Shown here: piece after piece, positions 8,534-16,532 of the stretch
How the letters are laid out: the number at the start of each line of letters is the position of its first letter
How positions within the stretch are numbered: position 1 is the stretch's first letter
Origin: Pseudomonas putida
Lineage (GTDB): Bacteria; Pseudomonadota; Gammaproteobacteria; Pseudomonadales; Pseudomonadaceae
Direction of reading: 5' to 3'
DNA length: 64,000 nt
Assembly: GCF_030159595.1 (NCBI RefSeq)
Contig: NZ_BSKJ01000009.1
Location: 224,358 to 288,357 of the forward strand
Position numbers and translations under genes: made by a program
Notes under the pieces: generated by a model
The model's input: only the letters and a program-made list of their open reading frames with translations
Database searches by the model: none
What the model was told of the DNA's origin: nothing

Positions 8534-9838
8534 TTAGACGAAGAAGGACAATGCGCCCGTGAGCAACGCCAGCGCTGTGATCACCAGCGATGTGAGCACG
8601 GCCCATTTGAAGGTGGCCTTCTGGAAGTCACCGATGTCTCGGTCGACCATGCCCACCAGCAACAACGTCGAAGCCACCAGCGGGCTCATCAGGTGCACCG
8701 GCTGGCCGAGTACCGAGGCGCGGGCAATTTCCAGCGGGTCGATGCCGTAAGCCGCTGCGGCGTTGGCCAGGATCGGCACCACACCGAAGTAGTAGGCGTC
8801 GTTGGACAACACGAAGGTCAGCGGCATGCTGGTCAGCGCCACTACCAAGGGGAACCAGTGGCTCCATTCTTCGGGAATCCAGTCCACCAGGGTTTGCGCC
8901 AGGGCGTCGACCATCTTGGTGCCTGAAAAGATCCCGGCAAAGATACCCGCGGCGAACACCAGCAACACCACCGTCATGGCATTACCCGAATGCGCCAGGA
9001 TGCGCTCCTTCTGCAATTCCAGCTGCGGGTAATTGATCATCAGCGCGGCGACGAAGCCGATCATGAACAGGATGGCGGCATGCATCAGCCCCATCACCAG
9101 CGCGGCCATGACGGCGATCACCAGCAACAGGTTCACATAGGCCAGGCGCGGGCGCTTGTACGGGTTGTCGCCAAGGATTTCCTTGATGTAGCAGTTGCCA
9201 CCACCGGACTCCAGGGCGATGTTGCCGATACGGCGGCGTTCGGTGCGCCCCAGCAGGAAGGCCGTGAACACCACCCAGGCCGCACCACCGATCATGGTCG
9301 GCAGCATCGGGATGAAGTACTCGCTGGCGTCCAGCCCAAGCGCGGCGATGGCCCGCGTGGCAGGCCCTCCCCAGGGGCTCAACCCACTCATGATGCTCAG
9401 TGACAGCATCGACACCGTGGCCAGGATCATCGGGTTCATGCCGATACGCTTGTAGAGCGGCAGCATGGCGGCACAGGTGATCATGTAGGTGGTCGTGCCG
9501 TCACCGTCCAGCGCCACCAGAAGTGACAGCAGTGCCGTGCCGATGGCGATCTTGACCGGGTCGCCGTTTACCCGCTTGAGGATCTTGCGAATCAAAGGAT
9601 CGAACAGGCCGGCATCGATCATCAGGCCGAAGAACAGGATGGCAAACAGCAGCAGCGCTGCCGATGGCGCGACCATTTTCAGGCCATCGAGCATCATCTT
9701 GCCGAGTTCGGGGGCAAAGCCGCCGATGACGGCGAAGACGATCGGGACAACGGTCAGCGCAACGATAGGCGACAGGCGCTTGCTCATGATCAGGTAGGTG
9801 AACGTCACCACCATGATCAGGCCCAGGAGTGCGAGCAT
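8534..9838 (-). CDS. CitMHS-family citrate/divalent-metal:H+ symporter
   Basis: Protein of 434 aa with about 12 hydrophobic segments and no signal peptide, matching the CitMHS (citrate-metal) family. Conserved stretches include LVALDGDGTTTYMITCAAMLP and MLSLSIMSGLSPWGGPATRA in the N-half and LSNDAYYFGVVPIL in the C-half. Known members take up citrate complexed with Mg2+ or Ca2+ together with protons across the inner membrane. The gene is 68 bp upstream of the porin and 123 bp downstream of the DctA-type gene, all on one strand, so they may be co-transcribed. The substrate could be another tricarboxylate such as aconitate, given the neighbouring PrpF-like isomerase. Confidence 0.93.
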   Translation of the reverse strand: MLALLGLIMVVTFTYLIMSKRLSPIVALTVVPIVFAVIGGFAPELGKMMLDGLKMVAPSAALLLFAILFFGLMIDAGLFDPLIRKILKRVNGDPVKIAIGTALLSLLVALDGDGTTTYMITCAAMLPLYKRIGMNPMILATVSMLSLSIMSGLSPWGGPATRAIAALGLDASEYFIPMLPTMIGGAAWVVFTAFLLGRTERRRIGNIALESGGGNCYIKEILGDNPYKRPRLAYVNLLLVIAVMAALVMGLMHAAILFMIGFVAALMINYPQLELQKERILAHSGNAMTVVLLVFAAGIFAGIFSGTKMVDALAQTLVDWIPEEWSHWFPLVVALTSMPLTFVLSNDAYYFGVVPILANAAAAYGIDPLEIARASVLGQPVHLMSPLVASTLLLVGMVDRDIGDFQKATFKWAVLTSLVITALALLTGALSFFV

Positions 9839-9961
9839 GGTCTTTCTCTCTTGTTTTTATTGTGCGTGGCCGCCCGCCAGGCAGGCAGCCTCCTACCCCA
9901 CTCGGCATCGCGGTGATGTCGCGTGGAATTTTAAGTCAGGCTTGGGTGTGGCGACGCGCGT

Positions 9962-11284
9962 TCAGACGTGGCGCCGTGGCTCCACGGGCCAAGTGGCCTG
10001 AGCGGGTGCGGGTGCGGGTGCGACTGGCTGCTCGGCCTGCACGCCATCCAGGGTGCGCAACAGGATCTCCCGCTCACAGGCATTCTCGGACAGCGAGATC
10101 ACCACGGTGGCCACCGCATTGCTGGCAAGGCTGGTCAGGGCCCGGGCTTCGGACATGAATCGGTCGATACCGATCAGCAGCGCCAGGCCAGCCAGCGGAA
10201 TATCGTGGATCACGGTCAGGGTCGAGGCCAGGGCAACGAAACCACTGCCTGTCACCCCGGCGGCGCCCTTGGACGACAGCAACATGATCGCCAGCATGGT
10301 CAGCGTCTGCCCCAGGGTGATGTCGATGTTGCAGGCCTGGGCGATGAAGATGGCCGCCAGCGACAGGTAGATGGCTGTGCCATCGAGGTTGAACGAGTAA
10401 CCGGTTGGCAACACCAGGCCTACCACACCCTTCTTGCAGCCCAGCTTTTCGAGTTTTTCCAGCATGCGCGGCAGCACGGGCTCGGTGGACGAAGTACCCA
10501 GCACTACCAGGAATTCCTCTCGGAAATAGCGCAGCAGTTTCCACAGGCTGAAACCATGGGCACGGCAGATGCCACCCAGTACGACCAGTACGAAGAACGC
10601 ACAGGCGATGTACAGCGTACCCACCAGCTTGGCCAGGGCACCGAGTGAGGTGATGCCGTACTGCCCGACGGTAAAAGCCAGCGCACCAAAGGCACCCACC
10701 GGCGCGAAGCGCATCAGGTAGCCAAAAATGCGAAACACCATGGTCGAGGCAGACTCCAGCACATCCAGCACTGGCTTGCCCTTGTCCCCCATGGACGACA
10801 GGGCAAAGCCGCTGAGCACGGCGATGAACAGCACCGGCAACACTTCGCCCTTGTTGAAGGCACCGATGAAGGTATCGGGAATGATGTGCATGAAGAAATC
10901 GACAACGCCCAGCTTGGCTGCCGAGGCGGTGTACTGGCCAAGGCCTTCGGTGCTGAGGGTGGCGGGATCGATGTTCATGCCCACGCCTGGTTTGAACAGG
11001 TAAACCGCCGCCAGGCCAATCACCAGGCTCACCACCGTGAGGCCCAGGAACAGCAGCAACGTCTTGCTCATCAGGCGCCCCAGCGAGCGCTTGTCGGTCA
11101 TCCCGGCGATGCCGGTGACAAGGGTGCAGAACACCACTGGGGCGATCATCATCTTGATCAGCTTGATGAAGGCATCGCCCAAGGGCTTGAGCGCAACGGC
11201 CTGTTGGGCCCAGAAGTGGCCGACCAATACACCCAGCAGGACGGCGCAGAGGATCTGGAAATACAGCGATTTGGCGAGTTTCAT
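9962..11284 (-). CDS. DctA-type C4-dicarboxylate:cation symporter
   Basis: Protein of 440 aa of the dicarboxylate/amino acid:cation symporter (DAACS) family. Recognisable are AFIKLIKMMIAPVVFCTLVTGI, the hairpin motif LGTSSTEPVLPRM typical of C4-dicarboxylate rather than glutamate carriers, and the LSSKGAAGVTGSGFVALASTL segment. The C-terminal tail after about residue 415 is an unusual Pro/Ala-rich extension. It lies 74 bp downstream of the PrpF-like gene. The Pseudomonas main dctA is normally sigma-54 controlled; no such promoter is visible here, so this is probably a paralogue dedicated to this cluster. Confidence 0.93.
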   Translation of the reverse strand: MKLAKSLYFQILCAVLLGVLVGHFWAQQAVALKPLGDAFIKLIKMMIAPVVFCTLVTGIAGMTDKRSLGRLMSKTLLLFLGLTVVSLVIGLAAVYLFKPGVGMNIDPATLSTEGLGQYTASAAKLGVVDFFMHIIPDTFIGAFNKGEVLPVLFIAVLSGFALSSMGDKGKPVLDVLESASTMVFRIFGYLMRFAPVGAFGALAFTVGQYGITSLGALAKLVGTLYIACAFFVLVVLGGICRAHGFSLWKLLRYFREEFLVVLGTSSTEPVLPRMLEKLEKLGCKKGVVGLVLPTGYSFNLDGTAIYLSLAAIFIAQACNIDITLGQTLTMLAIMLLSSKGAAGVTGSGFVALASTLTVIHDIPLAGLALLIGIDRFMSEARALTSLASNAVATVVISLSENACEREILLRTLDGVQAEQPVAPAPAPAQATWPVEPRRHV

Positions 11285-11358
11285 GGGGCATCACCATTGT
11301 TGAAATTGTGCGGATGCGCTTGGTGCATGTGTAAAGCAAGCGGCTGGGCCGCCTCTAG

Positions 11359-12438
11359 CTACCCTGCCAGCCTGCGCAAGGTAGGGGCGTAGACAAAGCC
11401 TGAAAAGAGCCGCCGGGCGGTTCGCACCACCGAAACCTGGGTCGTGTTGCCGTCGCCACCACTGCGCGACAGCGCCACATCGATACCCCCGCTCGGGTGC
11501 TCAAGGCGCACTTCGGTCAATTGCAGCGCGCCCTCGCCAAGCAGCTCGCCGAGTACCGTGCCGGGGCTGACGCAGGCAGTCGCCAGCCCTACCGCCCCGG
11601 TGATGGCCAAAGCACGGTGGCAGTTGTGCGGCATGAAGTAACGCACCTGCAACGTGCCGTCGTACCGTGGCGCAGACACCAGCACCGGCTTGGGGATTAC
11701 CATGCCACTGACGTCGCCAAGGCCCATGGCCTTGCCAGCTTTCAGGCGCAGCGCTTCAAGGCGCTTGAGCAGTTGGTCATTGGCATCGAGTTCTACTGGG
11801 GTTTCCGATCCGGTCACGCCTAGTTGACTGGCCTGCACGACCATCATGGGCATGGCCATGTCGATGCAGGTGACCGGAACGCCATCGATCACGTCCGTGG
11901 CCTTGCCGGTGGGGAACAGCTTGCCGGTCTTGCTACCAACGGCATCGAGGAAAGTCAGGTGCACCGGGGCGGCTGTGCCCGGTACACCATCGATTGCCGT
12001 GCGCCCTTCGTAGCGCACGATACCGCCGGGGGTTTCCACCAGCGAGTTGACCAAGGTGCCGGTGTTCAGGTTGCGGATGCGGACCAAGGTCTTGCCATCC
12101 TGGCCTTTCACCAGGCCTTGCTCGATGGCGAACGGGCCCACGGCGCACAGCATGTTGCCGCAATTGGGCGCGGTGTCGACGCGGCGCTGGGCAACCATCA
12201 CCTGAACGAACAGGTAATCGACGTCAGCCTCGGGATGCAACGAAGGGCTGACGATTGCCACCTTGCTGGTTTGCGGGCTGCCGCCACCGATGCCATCGAT
12301 TTCCAGCTCATGGCCGGAGCCCATCAGGTTGATCAGCAACTCGTCGCGTTCGACCACATTGGCAGGCAGATCCCAGGCGTGGAAGAACGGCCCTTTCGAG
12401 GTACCACCGCGCATGAGTACGCAAGGAATTCGTTGCAT
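11359..12438 (-). CDS. PrpF-family isomerase (GalD/4-oxalomesaconate tautomerase-like)
   Basis: Protein of 359 aa with the PrpF two-domain fold related to diaminopimelate epimerase. The N-terminus IPCVLMRGGTSKGPFF is the family signature, and TAPNCGNMLCAVGPFAIE is the mid-domain motif with a conserved Cys. Family members move a double bond in unsaturated di/tricarboxylates: methylaconitate (PrpF), 4-oxalomesaconate (GalD) or aconitate. The start at 12438 is chosen because the family begins MxRIPCxxMRGGTS; upstream in-frame codons are not conserved-looking. It is first in the run PrpF-DctA-CitMHS-OprD and divergent from a LysR gene. Substrate unproven; aconitate-like acids fit the transporters best. 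Confidence 0.85.
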   Translation of the reverse strand: MQRIPCVLMRGGTSKGPFFHAWDLPANVVERDELLINLMGSGHELEIDGIGGGSPQTSKVAIVSPSLHPEADVDYLFVQVMVAQRRVDTAPNCGNMLCAVGPFAIEQGLVKGQDGKTLVRIRNLNTGTLVNSLVETPGGIVRYEGRTAIDGVPGTAAPVHLTFLDAVGSKTGKLFPTGKATDVIDGVPVTCIDMAMPMMVVQASQLGVTGSETPVELDANDQLLKRLEALRLKAGKAMGLGDVSGMVIPKPVLVSAPRYDGTLQVRYFMPHNCHRALAITGAVGLATACVSPGTVLGELLGEGALQLTEVRLEHPSGGIDVALSRSGGDGNTTQVSVVRTARRLFSGFVYAPTLRRLAG

Positions 12439-12585
12439 GATTTTGCACTCTTGTTGATCAATGGACATCATTGATGCTGTGAGCAAAAGAGTGACAGGCA
12501 TGGATAAATCAATCCAATGCAAATATCGTAGCCATTATTGCGATTCAAACATCAATCAAACACGGCGACAGTAGCGGGTTTTCTT

Positions 12586-13479
12586 ATGGAATATGAGCTG
12601 CAAGATATCAGATCTTTCGTGAAAATCGCCGAACTTGGCAGTTTCCACGAGACCGCCGAGGCGCTTCACCTATCCCAGCCGGCCTTGAGTCGACGAATCA
12701 AGAAGCTCGAGGAAGGCCTGGGTACCTCGCTACTGGAGCGCACCACACGCCGGGTCAGCCTGACCAGCGTGGGCCGCGACTTCCTGCCCAAGGCCAGGCG
12801 CCTGCTGGATGATTTTGAAGACTCGATCCTCAGCATCCGCGAGCTGGCCGAGCGCCAGACCGGCCAGGTTACCCTCGCCTGCATTCCCACCGCAGCGTTC
12901 TACTTCCTGCCATCGGTGATCCGCGATTACAACGAGCAGTACCCGAAAATCCGCATTCGCCTGCTGGACCTTAGCGCCAACGACGGGCTCGAAGCCGTGT
13001 TGCGCGGCGAGGCCGACTTCGGCATCAACATGATGAGCGGCCAGCACCCGGACATCGAGTTTGTCACGCTGGTGCAAGAGCACTTTGTGCTGGCCTGCAG
13101 GCGGGACCACCCACTGGCGAACCGGGCCTCCGTTACCTGGACGGAACTGGCTGACTACCGCCTGATCGGCGTCGGCCGCCTGAGCGGCAACCGCATGCTG
13201 CTGGACCACGCGTTGTCGGGGCTCAACCTGCGGCCCAAATGGTTTTACGAAGTGCAACACCTGTCCACGTCGCTGGGCATGGTCGAGGCCGGGCTGGGCG
13301 TATCGGCCATGCCCAGCCTGGCCATGCCCGACGCCGACCACCCGACGCTGGTCAGTGTGCCGCTGATCGAGCCGCAGGTTAGCCGCACCCTGGGGTTGGT
13401 GTACCGGCGCGGCGCATCGTTGTCGCCTGCGGCGGAGAAGTTCGTTTCGATCCTTCTGCAGCAGTGGCCCAACCGTTGA
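12586..13479 (+). CDS. LysR-family regulator of the adjacent carboxylate cluster
   Basis: Protein of 297 aa. A LysR helix-turn-helix spans residues 2-60 (FVKIAELGSFHETAEALHLS then QPALSRRIKKLEE), followed by the substrate-binding domain. The frame extends upstream through a TTG at 12538, but MEYELQDIRSF at 12586 aligns with the family start. It is divergent from the PrpF-like gene with 147 bp between the start codons, the usual arrangement for a LysR regulator controlling its neighbour. The intergenic region holds a loose dyad (AATGCAA about 12516, TTGCGATT about 12538) that could be its site. The inducer is presumably the transported or isomerised carboxylate. Confidence 0.9.
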   Translation: MEYELQDIRSFVKIAELGSFHETAEALHLSQPALSRRIKKLEEGLGTSLLERTTRRVSLTSVGRDFLPKARRLLDDFEDSILSIRELAERQTGQVTLACIPTAAFYFLPSVIRDYNEQYPKIRIRLLDLSANDGLEAVLRGEADFGINMMSGQHPDIEFVTLVQEHFVLACRRDHPLANRASVTWTELADYRLIGVGRLSGNRMLLDHALSGLNLRPKWFYEVQHLSTSLGMVEAGLGVSAMPSLAMPDADHPTLVSVPLIEPQVSRTLGLVYRRGASLSPAAEKFVSILLQQWPNR

Positions 13480-13504
13480 ATCGCCGCTGCGCAGGCAGGT
13501 GAGT

Positions 13505-13801
13505 TCAGGCGTCCTTACCCAGCACAAAGCGGTCGAAATGTTCGATGTGCTCATCCAGGTTGTCTTCGAGCATCATCCGGTATTGCTCACAGAAGTACTT
13601 CAGAATCTCTTCCCGGGCTGCCGCCAGCTCCGCGCCCGACTTGAAGCTGCGGGCGCTCATCCAGGCGCTGAAACGCGTGGCGCCGAAGGTCAGCGAAGCA
13701 CTTACCTTGCCCAGGTCTTCGAATTTTTCAATCTGCTGGTTGGCCAGGTCGATGTGCGCATCGGCGCGGTCATAGAAGGCCTGATCGGTAGCTTGGGTCA
13801 T
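13505..13801 (-). CDS. DUF3144 family small protein
   Basis: Protein of 98 aa, acidic and soluble, with the family pattern TDQAFYDRADAHIDLANQQ and a C-terminal EEILKYFCEQYRMMLEDNLDEH helix. It lacks a signal peptide or membrane segment. DUF3144 proteins are widespread in Pseudomonas and their function is unknown. The gene is convergent with the LysR gene (25 bp between stops). A perfect 11-bp inverted repeat lies 27 bp upstream of its ATG and could be an operator or mRNA hairpin. Confidence 0.85.
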   Translation of the reverse strand: MTQATDQAFYDRADAHIDLANQQIEKFEDLGKVSASLTFGATRFSAWMSARSFKSGAELAAAREEILKYFCEQYRMMLEDNLDEHIEHFDRFVLGKDA

Positions 13802-13828
13802 TGCGGTTCACCTTGTAACGGATGCCCA

Positions 13829-13862
13829 AGCCTTGCATGGCGGCGCGCATACATGCAAGGCT
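13829..13862. repeat. Perfect 11-bp inverted repeat upstream of the DUF3144 gene
   Basis: AGCCTTGCATG (13829-13839) and CATGCAAGGCT (13852-13862) are exact reverse complements separated by 12 bp. The position suits a 5'-UTR hairpin or operator for the minus-strand gene. On the plus strand it is followed by GAAAAAGG, so it is not an obvious terminator there. Confidence 0.6.
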
Positions 13863-14186
13863 GAAAAAGGATCATCCATAACGAAAAAGGAAGCAAAGCA
13901 CCTTATGCTTGGAATCACACGTATCCATCGCTACTTGCGCCCACTGCCTGCAAACCGAACTGCAGCCAGTGGGCGTGACCTCAAGGCCAAACGAGCCGCC
14001 CGCCTCACCTCACAGATTGCAAACCTCCTCTGCACTCCCCGCTCTGCCCCGCCTTATCTCTGTGTCGCACCTGAGCGTGCACCTGACAAACGCGTGCCCC
14101 CGACCTGACTGCCGACGCTGCTGCTCACACGCCGTGCTCGCTTTTTACAGGCGAGATGTCTGACGCACCCACAGGGGCAACACCTA
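13863..14186. other. Intergenic region upstream of mtlD
   Basis: No convincing gene is present. Short open frames here have neither codon-use nor ribosome-site support. The region must hold the mtlD promoter, which is expected to be salt-induced, but no confident sigma-70 boxes were found. A short dyad (CTCGC and GCGAG, near 14132-14155) sits just before the mtlD leader. Confidence 0.4.
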
Positions 14187-16325
14187 ATGCTTTTCTTTCA
14201 AGGTAAACAGATTCTCAGCGCCATCTTCGATATGGATGGCACCCTCTTCGACACCGAGCGCTTGCGCTTCAAGACGCTGAAGCAAGCCTCGCTGGAAATC
14301 TTCGGCAAAGCGCTGAGCGAGGACACATTGATCGGCTCGCTGGGCCTGAGCGCGACAAAGGCCGAAGCCCTTGCCAAAGCGCATAACGGTGAAGCATTCC
14401 CGTACGCCGAGATCCGCAAACGCGCGGATGAACTTGAGCTGGAGTATGTGCGCAATCACGGCGTACCGATCAAGGCCGGCCTGCTGGAAGTGCTGGAACG
14501 CCTGCGCAAGTCGGGCCTGACCATGGCCGTGGCCACCTCCAGCCGCCGCGCCATTGCCGAGGAGTACCTGATCAACGCCAACGTGCTGAAGTACTTCGAC
14601 ATCACCGTGTGCGGCGATGAGGTCAGCCAAGGCAAACCCCACCCCGAGATATTTTTGAAAGCCGCCCGTGCGCTCAATTGCCAGCCAGGCCAGTGCTTCA
14701 TGGTCGAGGACTCGGAAAACGGTATGCTTTCGGCCATGCGCGCCGAAGGCCAGGCAATCCTGATCGAGGACATCAAACCACCCGCCCCCGAGATCAAGGC
14801 AGGCGCGCTGAAGGCCTACCGCAGCATGGCCGAATTCCTGGCCGACCTGAGCGAGTGCGTTCCCGACCTGGGCATGCCCACACTGAACGACAGCTTCCCG
14901 GCCTCGCTGAACCAGTTCCGGGTGGGCATTCATGGGTTCGGCGCCATTGGCGGTGGCTACCTGGCGCAGGTATTTTCCCATTGGGATGGCTACACCCGGC
15001 CTTGCGAAATCATCGCCGCCACCCGCTCGCGCCTGCTGCGCGAAAGCGTCAATGCCTTCGGCCGTTACAGCGTGCGCTACAGCGCCACCTCATTCGACCA
15101 GACCCTCGACAATGTACGCATGATCGACATGGACGATGAGGATGCGCTGATCCGTATGTACACCGCCGCCGAGATTGTAGGCCTGAGCCTGCCCGAGCAG
15201 GCCATCCGCAACCAGGCGAAGGTGATTGCCAAAGGTTTGTTGCAACGCTTCGAACGCCGTGGCCGTGAGCTGACGTTGCTGATCGTGCTGAACAAGGTGG
15301 GCGGTGCTGCATTCGTGCGCCGGCATGTGCAAGCGGAGCTGGCATTGCTGTGCGCGCCGGCAATCTGCGATCAGGTGCTTGAGAAAACCCGTTTCGCCGA
15401 AACGGTGGTCAGCCGTATCGTTTCCAAGCTCACCAACAACGCGTTGGTGCGGCAACTGCGGATCAAGTCTCAGATGTTCCAGAACAGCCTGGAAGACGAG
15501 TCGGCACTCGCTACAAAGGCACCCACGCCAGTCCCTGAATACGAACGCCTGATCGGGCGCTTCAGGCCCTTTGCCCAGACCCGCAGCGCCATGAGCCAGC
15601 TGCACCTGATCCTGTTCAACAGCGAACCCGACATGCCGCTGTATGCAGAGCGTGGTAGCGACCTGCTGGAGCGCCTGCGCCAGGTGAAGACCGTGCCGGA
15701 CATCACCCAGATCCAGGTCATCAAGAACCGCCTGTGGAATGGCCCGCACGCCATCGTCGCCTGGTATGCAAGCCTGCTGGGCCATGACTCGATTGGCCAG
15801 GGTATGGGCGATGCACGCGTGAGCGAGCTGGCCGAGCGGCTGATTCGCCAGGAAGTCGCGCCCGCACTGGTGGCGGAGTATCCGCAGATGGCCGAGGTGG
15901 TCAGCCGTTTTGCCGATACCTTCCTGGAGCGCTGCAAAACCTCGTTCAAAGACCCTTGTGCCCGGGTGGGGCGTGACCCGTTGCGCAAGCTTCAGCGCAA
16001 CGAACGCATTTTCAGCAGCATCGACCTGGCACGCCGGCACGGTATTCAAACCCCGGGCCTGACGTTGGGTGCAGCACTCGCCATTCACCATGCCTTGCGC
16101 GGCAAAGACACCAAGGACCTGGAGGCCCAGGCGATCAGGCAGGTCTACCTGGCCAATGACGCCCGCGTCGAAGCTGTGCTTACCCATGACGGCGACTACA
16201 ACGGCAAGCGATTTCCAGGGTTGGACCCGATCAGGGATGCGCAACTGATCACGGCCATTTCAGGTGCTTTTCGGCAATACCCGCAAAGGCATGCCGCTAA
16301 AACGCTTCTGATGCAAGTCAGTTAA
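14187..16325 (+). CDS. mtlD: Bifunctional mannitol-1-phosphate phosphatase/dehydrogenase (HAD-MtlD fusion)
   Basis: Protein of 712 aa with two fused enzymes. Residues 1 to about 220 form a HAD-like phosphatase (beta-PGM class) with the nucleophile motif DMDGT at 15-19, ATSS motif II and KPHPEIF motif III. From about residue 242 comes a polyol dehydrogenase with a glycine-rich NAD(P) motif (GIHGFGAIGGGY) and the K-x4-N-x2-H catalytic signature at K513, N518 and H521. The same architecture is known for Acinetobacter MtlD, which reduces fructose-6-P to mannitol-1-P and dephosphorylates it to mannitol, a compatible solute made under salt stress. P. putida strains are known to accumulate mannitol. 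Expected role: osmoprotection in the cytosol. Confidence 0.88.
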   Translation: MLFFQGKQILSAIFDMDGTLFDTERLRFKTLKQASLEIFGKALSEDTLIGSLGLSATKAEALAKAHNGEAFPYAEIRKRADELELEYVRNHGVPIKAGLLEVLERLRKSGLTMAVATSSRRAIAEEYLINANVLKYFDITVCGDEVSQGKPHPEIFLKAARALNCQPGQCFMVEDSENGMLSAMRAEGQAILIEDIKPPAPEIKAGALKAYRSMAEFLADLSECVPDLGMPTLNDSFPASLNQFRVGIHGFGAIGGGYLAQVFSHWDGYTRPCEIIAATRSRLLRESVNAFGRYSVRYSATSFDQTLDNVRMIDMDDEDALIRMYTAAEIVGLSLPEQAIRNQAKVIAKGLLQRFERRGRELTLLIVLNKVGGAAFVRRHVQAELALLCAPAICDQVLEKTRFAETVVSRIVSKLTNNALVRQLRIKSQMFQNSLEDESALATKAPTPVPEYERLIGRFRPFAQTRSAMSQLHLILFNSEPDMPLYAERGSDLLERLRQVKTVPDITQIQVIKNRLWNGPHAIVAWYASLLGHDSIGQGMGDARVSELAERLIRQEVAPALVAEYPQMAEVVSRFADTFLERCKTSFKDPCARVGRDPLRKLQRNERIFSSIDLARRHGIQTPGLTLGAALAIHHALRGKDTKDLEAQAIRQVYLANDARVEAVLTHDGDYNGKRFPGLDPIRDAQLITAISGAFRQYPQRHAAKTLLMQVS

Positions 16326-16342
16326 CCGAGGCCGCCTTGCGG

Positions 16343-16430
16343 CCCATCGCCGGCAAGCCAGCGCCCACAAGTACTGCGCAGATCCTCAACAGTGCGCGGC
16401 CCCTGTGGGAGCTGGCTTGCCGGCGATGGG
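16343..16430. repeat. Inverted pair of REP elements (REPIN-like)
   Basis: GCCCATCGCCGGCAAGCCAG (16342-16361) and its inverted partner CTGGCTTGCCGGCGATGGGC (16412-16431) flank about 50 bp. The right copy carries the Pseudomonas REP head GTGGGAGC. It lies between mtlD and the convergent TonB receptor gene and could also end transcripts from both sides. Confidence 0.8.
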
Positions 16431-16532
16431 CTGCACAGCAGCCCCAACGTTCTCCGACCAGATAAATGCTGCGGCCCGGCGTGTTACCAGAACGTACCAC
16501 GCAAGCCTGCAATCATGCGCAACCGTTTCAGG

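Noticed and set aside
12510..12545. LysR-type T-N11-A dyad between the PrpF-like gene and its regulator
   Set aside because: AATGCAA/TTGCGATT pairing is imperfect and the spacing is not typical, so it is mentioned only in passing and not scored as a site.
13863..14186. Short open frames of up to about 90 codons upstream of mtlD
   Set aside because: No ribosome site, no coherent composition in any frame and no overlap with neighbouring operons; treated as non-coding.
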